This document shows positions 42,219 through 52,873 of a stretch of DNA of 64,000 bases, in pieces. Position 1 is the first letter of the stretch, and every line of letters begins with the position of its first letter. Position numbers and translations under genes: made by a program. The notes below the pieces were generated by a model. That model ran no database searches. It was given only the letters and a program-made list of their open reading frames with translations, and was not told the origin of the DNA. The stretch is from Conchocele bisecta (Eukaryota > Mollusca > Bivalvia > Lucinida > Thyasiridae): contig CM055273.1 of NCBI GenBank assembly GCA_029237695.1, positions 58,455,968-58,519,967 of the forward strand, in the 5' to 3' direction.

Positions 42219-42415
42219 AAATGTAAATGCTTTGATTTAACGACGGCACTGGCTCGATGACCTTGCATGTCGGGACCGACTATTTAAGTCCCCATCCGAT
42301 AGGACTAGGCTAGCACGAAGTTGTCTTGCCGCAGCGGCAGAGGTGTGAATCGAACCCGCGGTCTCCCGATCCGCAGTCCGACGCTCTACCTACTGAGCTA
42401 ATCCGGCCACCAAAA
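42219..42415 (-). mobile_element. tRNA-derived SINE with 13-bp target duplication
   Basis: The minus-strand head resembles a tRNA: A-box-like TTAGCTCAGTAGGTAGAGC, B box GGTTCGATTC, then a body with GGGGACTTAAATAGTCGGTC and a short repetitive tail. AACCGTTTGACGT is duplicated at 42206-42218 and 42416-42428. The anticodon stem has a mismatch and the tRNA part is followed by a non-tRNA body, so this is a SINE and not a working tRNA gene. Confidence 0.9.
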
Positions 42416-42536
42416 AACCGTTTGACGTCATGTGCAGTCGGCATTTATACATGACCATGACCGTTACAACTGGTGCTGCACTCCGAACCGGCGGATCTGG
42501 AGGGGGCGGTCCGAAACCATTGGGTTCCGGAGTTGC

Positions 42537-42546
42537 ACCCCCCCCC

Positions 42547-42580
<34 letters not shown>

Positions 42581-42600
42581 GACCCACCCACCCCCCGCCC
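42537..42600. repeat. poly-C plus (CA)n microsatellite
   Basis: C-run followed by about 17 CA units and a CCCACC tract, just left of the Tc1 element. Confidence 0.95.
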
Positions 42601-42632
42601 CCGTTCATCGTTCAGCCACGGAGTTTACTATA

Positions 42633-44206
42633 CTCAACAAAACTAGAAACGTCCCTGTTTTATAGCCGGTGTAGCTCTGTCTATGTATGTACCACATGTT
42701 CAAAGTACATGTATTTTAAACCGTCGCGATGTTCAGAATACGATCGTGTAGAGTTTAGCCGATACACACGGTTTACATAGAGGCCAGTGACCGGAACATT
42801 GATTTCCACTTTTTGCACGTGCACGCTATACTTGTCATCGATAAGGTGATTCAGTTCATGTCGTACCATTCATGCGATAGGGGCTATTCGGAAAATTAAA
42901 ATATTTTTTAATTTTTCACTGTTTTCGATATGCCACGGCTTTCCGAAAACGAGCGAAATCAGGCAATTGGGATGCTTGCGGGTGGGATGGCCGCCAGGGC
43001 GGTCGCGCCTCGGTTTGGTTGCTGTCGGAAGACGATTGATCGTCTTGCAGCCCGGTACCAGCAGACTGGGGCTGTTCACGACCGGCAGCGACCTGGTAGG
43101 CCTCGTGTAACGACGGCTAGAGCCGATCGTTACATTACGTTGACGCACTTACGTCAACGTCGATTGGCAGCCACAGTCACTGCTAGGCGATACGGTGTCT
43201 CAGGGCAGACCATTCGCAACCGGTTACGTCGTAACGCCCAACCAATCCGGGCACGCCGCCCGTACACTGGTCAGATAATGACCCAACGTCACCGTGCTGC
43301 CAGACTGTTATGGGCGCGACGTCATCTGAACTTGAGAAGGGCTGACTGGAACCGAGTTTTGTTCACCGATGAATCTCGGTTCACAGTTAGTCATGCTGAC
43401 GGAAGATTACGGGTATACAGGCGTAAAAATGAAAGATTCACCGATTGTTGCATTGTTGAGAAGAACAGGTTTGGGGGAGGGAGCGTAATGGTCTGGGGTG
43501 GGATCATGGGAAACCGGAAGACAGATTTGGTTGTTGTACAGGGCAACATCAATGCACAACGTTATGTTGCAGATGTGCTAAATGCACATGCCTTACCATT
43601 TATCCGTCAGCATGGTCCTGATGTGACATTGATGCACGACAATGCCCGCCCTCACGTAGCCAGGGTCACCACTCAATACTTACAGCAAAACAACGTCGAC
43701 GTCATGCCATGGCCCGCGGTCTCCCAGGATCTCAATCCCATTGAGCACATATGGGATGAGCTGGGCCGCAAAGCACGAGCTAACCATCAGATTGACAATG
43801 TTCGCGATCTTACACGGGCGTTACAACGGGAATGGAGGAATTTGCCCAACGCACTGGTATTGCGTTACGTCACGTCGATGCGGCGTAGGATCATTGCATG
43901 CATTCATGCAAATGGTGGCCACACTCGGTACTAACGAGATTTACTGAATTTGCCACATTACTTATTGAAATTCCATCTCTAAACATTAAGTAACACATTT
44001 CTGAGTTTTTGTGATTTTTGATTTTGACCCCTACCGCCCTTGGCCGGTTATCTCTCGAATATTTAACAAGATATCCAAATGCAATTTATTGGCTTTGATA
44101 CAGAAATGAATGAACTTGTTTTTCCATTTTGATTTTTAAAAGTAACCCTTTTGGTTTTTGATGAATCTTTCCTTAAACATGGTGGGACGTTTCTAGTTTT
44201 GCTCAG
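42633..44206 (+). mobile_element. Tc1-type transposon, apparently intact
   Basis: TIRs of about 23 bp: CTCAACAAAACTAGAAACGT on the left and CTGAGCAAAACTAGAAACGT as the reverse complement on the right. TA dinucleotides lie immediately outside at 42631-42632 and 44207-44208. The element carries one full-length transposase gene. It is inserted in an older dispersed repeat: sequence related to both flanks is found joined at 59550-59640 without the element. Confidence 0.93.
42930..43934 (+). CDS. Tc1/mariner-family DDE transposase, 334 aa
   Basis: Cuts and pastes its own element at TA sites. An N-terminal helix-turn-helix pair covers about residues 1-110 (MPRLSENERNQAIGMLAGG; GVSGQTIRNRLR), with a GRPR AT-hook-like linker at 55-59. 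The catalytic triad is D147 (FTDESRF), D237 (MHDNARPH) and E272 (NPIEHIWDEL), with exactly 34 residues between the second D and the E, the DD34E spacing of Tc1. The length of 334 is normal for the family and no stop or frameshift is seen. The start ATG follows an AT-rich stretch and is the first Met in frame. A close but broken copy lies at the right edge. Likely recently active. Confidence 0.95.
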   Translation: MPRLSENERNQAIGMLAGGMAARAVAPRFGCCRKTIDRLAARYQQTGAVHDRQRPGRPRVTTARADRYITLTHLRQRRLAATVTARRYGVSGQTIRNRLRRNAQPIRARRPYTGQIMTQRHRAARLLWARRHLNLRRADWNRVLFTDESRFTVSHADGRLRVYRRKNERFTDCCIVEKNRFGGGSVMVWGGIMGNRKTDLVVVQGNINAQRYVADVLNAHALPFIRQHGPDVTLMHDNARPHVARVTTQYLQQNNVDVMPWPAVSQDLNPIEHIWDELGRKARANHQIDNVRDLTRALQREWRNLPNALVLRYVTSMRRRIIACIHANGGHTRY

Positions 44207-44209
44207 TAT

Positions 44210-46043
44210 ACATATATCGCAGCTTACCTACCTCCAGTTGGAGTCTGAATTTAAATGCCGTAAAACACAGGAAAGTTCATTTCTGGACATCTAGATTTAA
44301 AAAATTGTCCTGGGGGCATGCCCCCGGAACCCCATAGCATAATCGCAGCACTCCGTAGAGCTCGAAAATAGGACAATCTGGCGCCTATTTCGACGTGAAA
44401 CATTTTACGCCGCGCGAAGTACAGTACAGTGAGCACGGTGAGTAAATGTAAATGTAAATGCACCGCGCTAACCAGGTTCAACCACCCCAGTTCCTTGTTT
44501 TGTTGTACTTTCGTGTACATACTGTACTTTATTTTTTTTTGCTTGAACTGTTATTTCCTCGGTAGTTCATTGGGGGAATGGTTGTTATGGGATTTTCGTT
44601 GCATTTGTTTGATTTTTATGTATTTCATTTACAAGTATTGTTGACATCCTTTTGGGAGCGCACACCGCTGGTCGTGGAGGGCATACTTGTGCCGCGTTAA
44701 ATGCTCCTCGAACACCACTGTATTCGTGCCATGTGTTATCATGATGTATTGTATTAAGTTTCTTCGTTAAACAAAAATCATTCTATTTCTGTTGCGGATA
44801 GGCCAATTGAGACAGCCTTGAACTCGAATGGGATAAAACAGACAATGTAACCAGAGAGATGGACTCCATCATTGTAACCCATGGTACGCGCGTACATCGG
44901 TGATCGCAATTTAACCTTTAGGATGCGGGAACAACAAATGTCGTCTGCTGTAGTTTCTCTCAATAAAAGTATGGTTTGGGACCACTTCTGAATCATTTCC
45001 AGTGCTGCCAAACGATGTTTTTATTGTAAAAAATGGAATTTAAAAATAAACATCGGGCGAGACCTTTAATTCAGCATTGTTAGATTTAAATACTTCAAAT
45101 GATGGGTGCGTTCGTACCCACTTGCACCCCCTGGCAAGTGGGTACGAACGCACCCATCCCCCTCCTTTCTTGAGAATCGGGTACTGTTTTAGTCCCGAGA
45201 GTTCCAGCATGTGGAGCTCTGTACATTGCAGCTTGATAAGGATATATGTTCTGTGTTGTTATATCATGAGAATAGCTGGTGTTTCACTGACTGCATGTAT
45301 AGCGATCAGTGGACTTTGCAGATCCTAGATAGACTGTGGATGCGTCGGTTTATGTGGTTATACACAAGTCCATATTTTCTTCCAGATTTGGGTCGTGGTG
45401 GTACGAGATATGCAATAAACTACATGTATGTTTAAACTAACTAAACTAGAGAATCACCATAATTGGGTCACTGGCGTAAACTACAACATACAAAATTGGG
45501 ACTCTAATAGTATATATGTACATTGACACAGAAAGTGTCGAATCTCACCTTACAGGCAAACATGTGTTGCTAAAAAAAATAACTTTGTTTTTACTGACGC
45601 ACCTGCTTATCGTACGAGAGATTGCCAAATTTTGGGTCACAGTAACCCAAAATTTGGCGATCTCTCGTACGATAAGTAGATGTGTCGATAAAAAACAAAG
45701 TTATTTGTTTACCGGTAAGGTGAGATTCGCCGCTTTCTGGATCAACGTTGAATACAATGGACGTTGTAGTATGTATACACCAGTTTCCCAAAAAGTGGCG
45801 ATTCTCTCGTACGACCTCGACCCAAAGCTCACGAGTCACAAAGGTCATACAAGTTCATTTACCGAGTTCGTGGTGCGTTTGTTAACAAGGAAACGAGACT
45901 TATCTGTGGTCATGATTAGATGGTTGAATGTGGAGGTTTTTTCGGATTATTCAGGTCTCTGAGGTCTATTTGTATGCATATGTGAATCCGTTCCACGTTA
46001 TAACCGACACGGATGCCAATGGTATTTGGAGACACAATACATG
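44210..46043. other. gene-free stretch right of Tc1
   Basis: The left part continues the older repeat that Tc1 entered (ACACAGGAAAGTTCATTTCT). A 17-bp-arm hairpin (GTTCGTACCCACTTGC) is at 45110-45156 and the foldback is at 45540. No supported gene; a 77-residue minus-strand ORF ending at 44778 has no recognisable feature. Confidence 0.6.
45540..45728. repeat. foldback, about 190 bp
   Basis: GAATCTCACCTTA ... AGATTGCCAAATTTTGGGT CACAGT and complement; inner arms perfect, outer arms worn. Confidence 0.85.
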
Positions 46044-46353
46044 TAGCCTATTTCGCCAACATTGCAAAGAATACTTATCTAGCAAAGTATACGTTGAGGG
46101 AGAAATTTTCAATTTAAGGATAAATTTATTAATTTTTATTATACTGAATGTATTACATTATCACAGCCATTTTGGCTGTGATAATGTAATAAATTCAGTA
46201 TAATAATTCTGCATACGTTTAATCATCAACTATATGCAGTCGTTAGTTCTATATGAAATAATGCATTTCGGGGGAAATAAATGATTACTCCCTCAAAATA
46301 TACTTTGCTAGATAAATATACAAAATACTTTGCAATGTTGATGAAATCGGCTA
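46044..46353. mobile_element. MITE family A, copy 8 (reverse orientation)
   Basis: TAGCCTATTTCGCCAACATT ... TGATGAAATCGGCTA with the core palindrome. It directly abuts a family B foldback starting near 46366. Confidence 0.92.
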
Positions 46354-46365
46354 CCGAGCATGTAT

Positions 46366-46671
46366 TTATCCTGTCAACACAGTGCGTATGTGCCGTGAAA
46401 CACGGTGCCGTGAAACATTTTTGATATCCTGTCAATACGACCTACTCACTGCGTATGAATATGTGCGGTTGCTGTGGTTATTTCTTTGCATTTTAAAGCC
46501 ATTTGTATGTGTTGACGGGATAAATAGAATAGTAGGTTAGTGCCGTGAATGGAAAAAAATATCTGGCGCGGCACGGAAACGGGATGTGCTCGGCAGAGCC
46601 TCGCCCATCCCGTTTCCTGAGCCTTGCCAGATATTGTTTCCCATTCACGGCACTAACCTACTATTCTCTAT
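46366..46671. mobile_element. foldback MITE family B, copy 2
   Basis: Same order of blocks as copy 1, with about 45 extra bases (ACCTACTCACTGCGTATG). Confidence 0.88.
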
Positions 46672-47062
46672 CTCGGGGATGTTCGTACATGCCGGAAATA
46701 ATGCTTTGTATTTTATTTATGAATAATAAACAGGTTCAAACGTATAACCATTTTATTTAATATAATAATAGCCAATTTAAATAACAAATGAAAGTAAAAC
46801 ATACACATTCAGCAAATACACATGCCTGTCGCTATATTACAACATCGGATAATTCACAAACATGCATGGCTCTGGTATAATGATAATGTAAGCGTAGTTA
46901 GCATGTAATTATATATTATGTATTACTGTATATACATGCCTCATAATATTCGAACTTCCTAAACAGTTGTTTTAATGAGTGTTTAAACTGCTGTAATCCT
47001 TATGTTATGGCCACGTAAATTTATACATATTGTAAACAGTGTAAAATGTGTACACGTGTTAA

Positions 47063-47573
47063 AGGTGCATGCCCACTCAGTAGGCACAAACTGTTCTTTA
47101 TAGGAATTAAATAAGTGTGTAATTGTGTCACTATTCCACCAGCCAGTTCTAAAAATTGCAAGTGCCCGCTATACAGATATAATCATTTAGTAATATATAT
47201 TTACTGATAGTGACTCGCGGTGGTATTATGCTATATGCAAATGAGGCATGCTATTTTTTTTAAATTGTTTTTACTAATTAAATGCGTCACCTGAAAAAAA
47301 TAATATTTTCGACAGATTATAAAGTATGATCATTGCACATCAAAACATAAATACAGAGAATAAATAGTAATGTCCGTTAACATTTTAAGGAAACACGGTT
47401 ATCACCCCTGATATCAGTGTACGTTTGATATCAAATATATAATAATTCCAATCAATACGTGGGGTAATGGTGAATGAATGTATATCTTGCCAGAAAATGT
47501 CACATCTAACTTAAAATCATTAATACAAATTATTTACTTCCTATAAAGAACATGTTGTGCCTACTGAGTGGGA
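47063..47573. mobile_element. TTAA MITE family P, copy 2, right end worn
   Basis: Left TIR AGGTGCATGCCCACTCAGTA after TTAA (47059-47062). The internal sequence is closely similar to copy 1. The right inverted repeat reaches GCCTACTGAGTGGGA and then diverges. Confidence 0.75.
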
Positions 47574-47965
47574 AATATACATTCAAGTGGTCAGTATCAG
47601 TTGTCCGACATCATGGACATTGTGTAGTTGTATAGAAATTTCCTATTGCTTTTACATCCCGTTGTGGGATGAGCGCAGCACGTGCATTTTGTGTATACAT
47701 GTATCGTTGCCATTAAATAATAGACACGTTATTTCAACAGGTTTCCTAAACCGATGAAATAGCGATACCCCTGATAACATCGACGATGTGATCAAATTGT
47801 GGTTAACTTGGATTTTCATCACTACTATATTTACTACATGCATTTAAAAACAACTATATATAAGGTCATAAAGTAATGTTAAATAATAATAATAAAAAAT
47901 AATAATAATAATCCAATTTACTAACCAATCAGCCTAAACTTGGACACTTGAAATATAAACATCCT

Positions 47966-48074
47966 GGGCCCGGTTGCTCAAAACATCTGTTAGCTTAACA
48001 GACTGTTAAATCCTTAGCAATGCTAAGGATTTAACAGTCTGTTAAGCTAACAGAAGCTTTGAGCAACCGGGCCC
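47966..48074. mobile_element. MITE with GGGCCCGGTTGCTCAAA ends
   Basis: 109-bp near-perfect palindrome. This terminal sequence type is common in animal Harbinger/ISL2EU-like MITEs (from memory). Confidence 0.8.
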
Positions 48075-48266
48075 TGGGAATCTAAGCATCTGAAGGAAAT
48101 GTATACACACGTATTGCAGATCATATGGCCATATTATCAAGAAAACATAGATCAATATTATTTGCATGTGCTGATCCTGTGGAACAAGATCATATATATA
48201 GATGTGTAATTATTGTTCAACCAAACAATTGACCACATATAAACCGTTGGTACAAAATAGTGTTAA

Positions 48267-48962
48267 AGGTACATGCCCACGCAGTAGGCACAAAATGTTC
48301 TTTATAGGAATTAAATAAGTGTATAATTATGTCACTATTCCACCAGTTCTAAAAATTACGAGTGCCCGCTATACAAATATAATCATTTATTAATTAGCAA
48401 TTTACTGTTAGCGACGTGCGGCGGTAACAGTCTATTTTGATAATGTGCGGGGACGACGACTTTCACATCACGGCTTGCGGTGCGCATGCGCAGTGTACTA
48501 CGCGCGCCAGTAGGCTTCCCAATATGTAAACAACATGTCGAAACGTCCAGGACGGAAATTGTATGAAACGGCGTCGGCCAAAAAGAAGGCGAAATGTCTG
48601 AGGGACAGGCAGTACTGATAGAGAGTGGTTAATATTGGCGACCAGATCACCAAATGGAAAGAGTTACGTGGAGATTTAGATTTGGACTCGAACAGAGATT
48701 TTTCTTCTCAACTTCCGATACTTCACTGCGCATGTCAAAGATGTGATATGATTGACCGTGTCACGTGACGCGTATTGGTAAAAATAGCATGAGGTCGGAA
48801 AATACCCTTTCTGGTCGCGGCTTATAAAATGCGATTTAACACCAATTAACACGCGCCGTAATTAAAAATAACTCTTTAGTGGGTAGACAAATCGCTCATA
48901 TAAGGCATGACAGAAAATGAAAAGTAGTAGTACAGTGTAACCTGCTGCGTGGGCATGTACCT
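48267..48962. mobile_element. TTAA MITE family P, copy 3 with extra GC-rich cargo (696 bp)
   Basis: Left TIR AGGTACATGCCCACGCAGTA after TTAA (48263-48266); right TIR ends GGGCATGTACCT before TTAA (48963-48966). The left end matches copies 1 and 2, but the centre is a different, GC-richer segment with a protein-like remnant. Confidence 0.85.
48535..48780 (+). pseudogene. broken ORF carried inside a TTAA MITE
   Basis: ATG at 48535 opens MSKRPGRKLYETASAKKKAK then RDRQY, two consecutive stops (TGA TAG), and the same frame goes on RVVNIGDQITKWKELRGDLD then RDFSSQLP. The pattern (basic N-terminus, then a W-x-x-L-R...L helix) resembles the N-terminus of uncharacterised proteins often linked to animal DNA transposons; I cannot name the family. 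It could be the remnant of the parent element's gene or captured host sequence. Confidence 0.5.
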
Positions 48963-49507
48963 TTAACATAAATTGTAAAACAAATATGATTCATTCAGTT
49001 TTAGGAATCTAAATCTTTAGCCAATTTGAAAACATTGAAGATTGCATTTGTAATGGTTTGACTTATTCTCAGAAACAGATTGCTTATGAGTGATTATTAC
49101 TTAGATATCAATTTTTCCTAGAAATTGCCTGTATCTGCCTACAGCAATAACATACACAGTCCATGCTGATACGGCGTGTTTTCCAGTCTTATACTGAAAC
49201 TTCTAGTCTGATACTGCCATTTCTAGTCTGATACCATCGTTACTAGTATGATACCGCCGTTTCCAGTCCGATACCATGTCTCGCGCGCGTATTAAACCAC
49301 TTCTTTTGGGCATGCGCATTGCGTATGTTTACTTTATCGGCTGCGTAAATTTTGACAAGACGCCGGGAATTTAAATTTGTAGGCTCTGTATTTCATCATC
49401 CAATCATGGATAACGGTATATATTTTAATATAGGATTATCACAACTGCCGGATGATTGATATTGAAATTGATATCTAAGTAATCTAAGTAATAAAGTCGT
49501 TAATACG

Positions 49508-49632
49508 TGGCTTGTTTGATATCGGCCTAGGTATCGTCCCTCGGTAACTTGGTATCAGCATTCGACCTTCGGTCTCAGGCTGATACAAAGTTACCTCGGG
49601 CCGATACCTAGGCCGATATCAAACAAGCCACA
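49508..49632. repeat. inverted repeat with 27-bp arms
   Basis: GTGGCTTGTTTGATATCGGC and complement. Preceded at 49165-49270 by five loose repeats of TCTAGTCTGATACTGCC. Confidence 0.85.
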
Positions 49633-50330
49633 TATTTACCTCTAAATAAAGGAGGCGAATGTTTCAATGATTGTGCCAGATTAACACATGGAAGACACGA
49701 AATTGAGAAGCCAATTTCTTGGATAGTCGTGTTCGGTTATTATCATGGGTAGCATGACATTGCTTTGTAATTTTGTTGTAGTTATTCGCCATTTTTCTTT
49801 AAAAACATCTTTATTACACTTTAACTTTTAAGTGTGTACATATTCGAATATAGTACTGTTGTGCGGCTGAATTACACACGGACTATATCAAATGACACAC
49901 GGACAACGCCTATGACATATGACACATGAACAACGCCAACGCCAAATGACACACGGACAACGCCAAATAACACACCGTAATATAGTATATAGTACCTTCA
50001 CGAGCAGCACACAGTTCTCATCATCGAAATCCAGAAGTTTGATTGGTCGTGTCTGAGTGGTGTTAAGTCTCGACCAATCCAACTGTCGGAGTTCGTGTAT
50101 GCATTTCGAGACTGTGCTCATAACGATTTATAACCCAAATCAAATACAAAATTTACTCATGGTAGCTCACAGTCAATAACTATGCACAGTATATGTCATA
50201 ATCACAGCGTTCTCTAATATTATGGCATGCGTACATATATTATAGTATGTAATTTACAAAATATCATATTACATTTGATTGGCAGTTAATTGATGATCTA
50301 TACATGAGAAAGTACATATTAATAATAATG

Positions 50331-50587
50331 AGACACGCCATGGGATTTTGTACCTTCGGACATCTGCGTAATTTCATTAAAACGTTTAAAAAGATTACCA
50401 TACTTGTATTTTTCAAAGAAAAAAGTTGACAAAATATTCAGAATTATATTCCGCATGTACTCTGAAAATAAATTGTGTCAACTTTTGACGCCATTTACCT
50501 GTTTACGGAAACTATTGTACATTTTGTAAACGTATTTCATCAAATTACGCAGATGTCCGAAGGTACAGAATCACATGGCGTGTCTCG
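50331..50587. repeat. foldback, about 257 bp
   Basis: AGACACGCCATGGGATTTTG ... CACATGGCGTGTCT with arms of about 70 bp. A worn relative of one arm may lie at 36210-36250. Confidence 0.8.
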
Positions 50588-50666
50588 TATGTGGTAAAGG
50601 TGAAATATATACTAGTAGTTGAGCAAGCAAAAGCAAAGCACCACTATGCTGACATTCATGTACCAG

Positions 50667-50969
50667 TAGCCTATTTCACCAACATTGCAAAGTAAACTTT
50701 TCTAGCAAAGTATACTTTGAGGGAGTAATCATTTATTTTTCCTGAAATGCATTATTTCATATAGAACTAACAAATGCATATATTTCATGATTACAAGTAT
50801 GCAGAATTATTATACTGAATTTATTACATTATCACAGCCAAATTGGCTGTGATAATGTAATAAATTCAGTATAATAACAATTAATAAATTTATCCTTAAA
50901 TTGAAAATTTTTCCCTCAAAGTATACGTTGCTAGAAAAGCATACTTTGCAATGTTGGTGAAATGGGCTA
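50667..50969. mobile_element. MITE family A, copy 9
   Basis: TAGCCTATTTCACCAACATT ... TGGTGAAATGGGCTA with a near-perfect core palindrome. Confidence 0.92.
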
Positions 50970-51235
50970 CAGAATCGAAGAAAACGCATGCTTGTGGCAC
51001 AGACTGTGGACAGTGTATACATAAATGAATAGATTAACCAATGAATTTAAGTTTTGCCATCACTTGTGTTTGGCAGTAATATATTCTCCTGTGCACATAT
51101 ACGAACTTATTGTATACTAGAGCAGCAAGTAAACAGGGGTTCACCGATACCCCAGGCCGACGCCTTGTACGACCAACAAATATTCTGGCCTTGACATTTG
51201 ACATGAAAGCCTCGTTGATGATCAAAAAACGAAAA

Positions 51236-51460
51236 GTTTTGGAAATTGACTCCCTATGTTAAATTCCCATAGGAAAATCGTTTTTTCGCAATAAAATCAA
51301 TATTTGATGGAATTTCATCAAATAATTTTTTTTGGGGAGGGTGACTTTTTTGTTATTGATGAAAAAGTACTTACTTTTAAGTAGTTATTAGATTTAATGT
51401 GTTTAATGGCCAAATTTTCGTCGGCAGCAAAACGTGGAACAGACAGTAGTACTTAGTATG
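51236..51460. repeat. single arm of the 25960 foldback family
   Basis: GAAATTGACTCCCTATGTTA ... CGTCGGCAGCAAAACGTGG, collinear in inverse with 25960-26110. Confidence 0.75.
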
Positions 51461-52650
51461 CCAGGGGGATATACACATTGGATTTCACAATGTAATATTA
51501 AATGTGTTGACTGATTTCATAAGACACTCTTTCAATAAATAGCCATATTCAATCATCACTGGTGTAAGATGCTCTATTCGTGTCACATCTCATGTAAGCA
51601 CATCAATACAGATATATCATTGTTAAATTTGTAAATGACGGACGCCGATCAAAGTCTCAAATCAAAAGAGAACGTTATTGCAGACCACACATCTGATTAC
51701 ATGTCTACCGCATTCAAAAACTTAACATGTAATACAATAAATATAATACTATCAGAATTTGAAAAGTGTAAAATTCCTAAAAATAGATACACACTTAAAT
51801 ATCACATATACTGGACGGATAACGAGCCATTCTCAACAGTATTTGTTTATAAGTATGCATGCGTATAATATATTAACATATATTGCGTATATATATTATA
51901 ATAATAAATATTCAACATATAAGTGTTATCACAAATGTTTAATACAAACTATATGTATTACTGATTTGGACAGTATTCTAATAATTTACATACTGTGGAT
52001 GTCGTTTAATTATGCTTACAGTGCTTTTAACACTTGTAAATACAATGGACGTCAATTATCGATAGTGTATGCACTACAGTTTACATGCCGTGTATACACA
52101 AAATACAAATAAATTCACATCGCTTGATACGATAATTGATTATATGTAAAAGCACACAATATCTCAGTTACATTTTTTCTATTATAAATGTTTGGCGAGT
52201 CACATGCTTGGTTGTTGACTTACACTGTATTTGCAGCCATTATGATTTGTCTCACGAATAGCTACAAACAGGGATGCACAATGATTGTTATGTCAAGACT
52301 GTTCATATGCCGTGAAATAAAATGGTAATGCAACCCATTATAATGGCAAACAAAATAATACCAGACCCTATACATTGCGAGTGAGGTCCATTGCATTCGT
52401 CCAATTCTGCCAAGAACGAAGTTTAAAAGCAACTACAAGAATCACTAAAACGACCACCATATTTGCACTTATAGTTCAACCTACTTTCTAAGCCAATCGC
52501 TGGACAGTATTTTGCTCCACTAATTTCACATATTGCAACGTTTAACACCAATAAGTTGTGTATTACCAGATTTCATGATTAACTGTTCGACAGGAAATTA
52601 AAAATCAATACTCGGGTGGGACATTACATTGTACACTTGGCTGATCTATA
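51461..52650. other. AT-rich gene-free stretch 3' of the NWD-like gene
   Basis: AT-rich with no repeats seen more than once here and no recognisable protein. A 77-residue plus-strand ORF at 51635 is compatible with chance. Confidence 0.6.
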
Positions 52651-52718
52651 AGTCAGTTATTGTTCACATATTGTATTTTTCAGGAACTAAATGCTGCGGT
52701 CGCTAGCGCTCCCTGACA

Positions 52719-52724
52719 TTTAAT
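52719..52724 (-). promoter_or_regulatory. possible polyadenylation signal of the NWD-like gene
   Basis: ATTAAA on the minus strand, about 150 nt after the stop codon. It lies inside a hairpin-forming inverted repeat (52653-52757) whose arms read GTTATTGTTCACATATTG and complement. No stronger AATAAA was found nearer the stop. Weak evidence. Confidence 0.3.
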
Positions 52725-52873
52725 TCCTTAAACATCCAATATGTGAACAATAACTTAAACATATGGAGACAACTACTGTAACTACAGTGCATGCAATATG
52801 TATACAATTCGATTGATTGTAATTCACCACGGTAAACACGCTAATGCTAACGTTTTCACATTCAATAAAAGTA

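Noticed and set aside
42335..42412. tRNA gene on the minus strand
   Set aside because: A mismatch in the anticodon stem, a fused non-tRNA body and a 13-bp target duplication identify a SINE.
44778..45011. 77-residue minus-strand ORF starting MAALEMIQKWSQT
   Set aside because: No recognisable domain, neighbour or splice context; compatible with chance.
51635..52112. Overlapping plus-strand ORFs in AT-rich sequence
   Set aside because: Composition-driven, no family resemblance.
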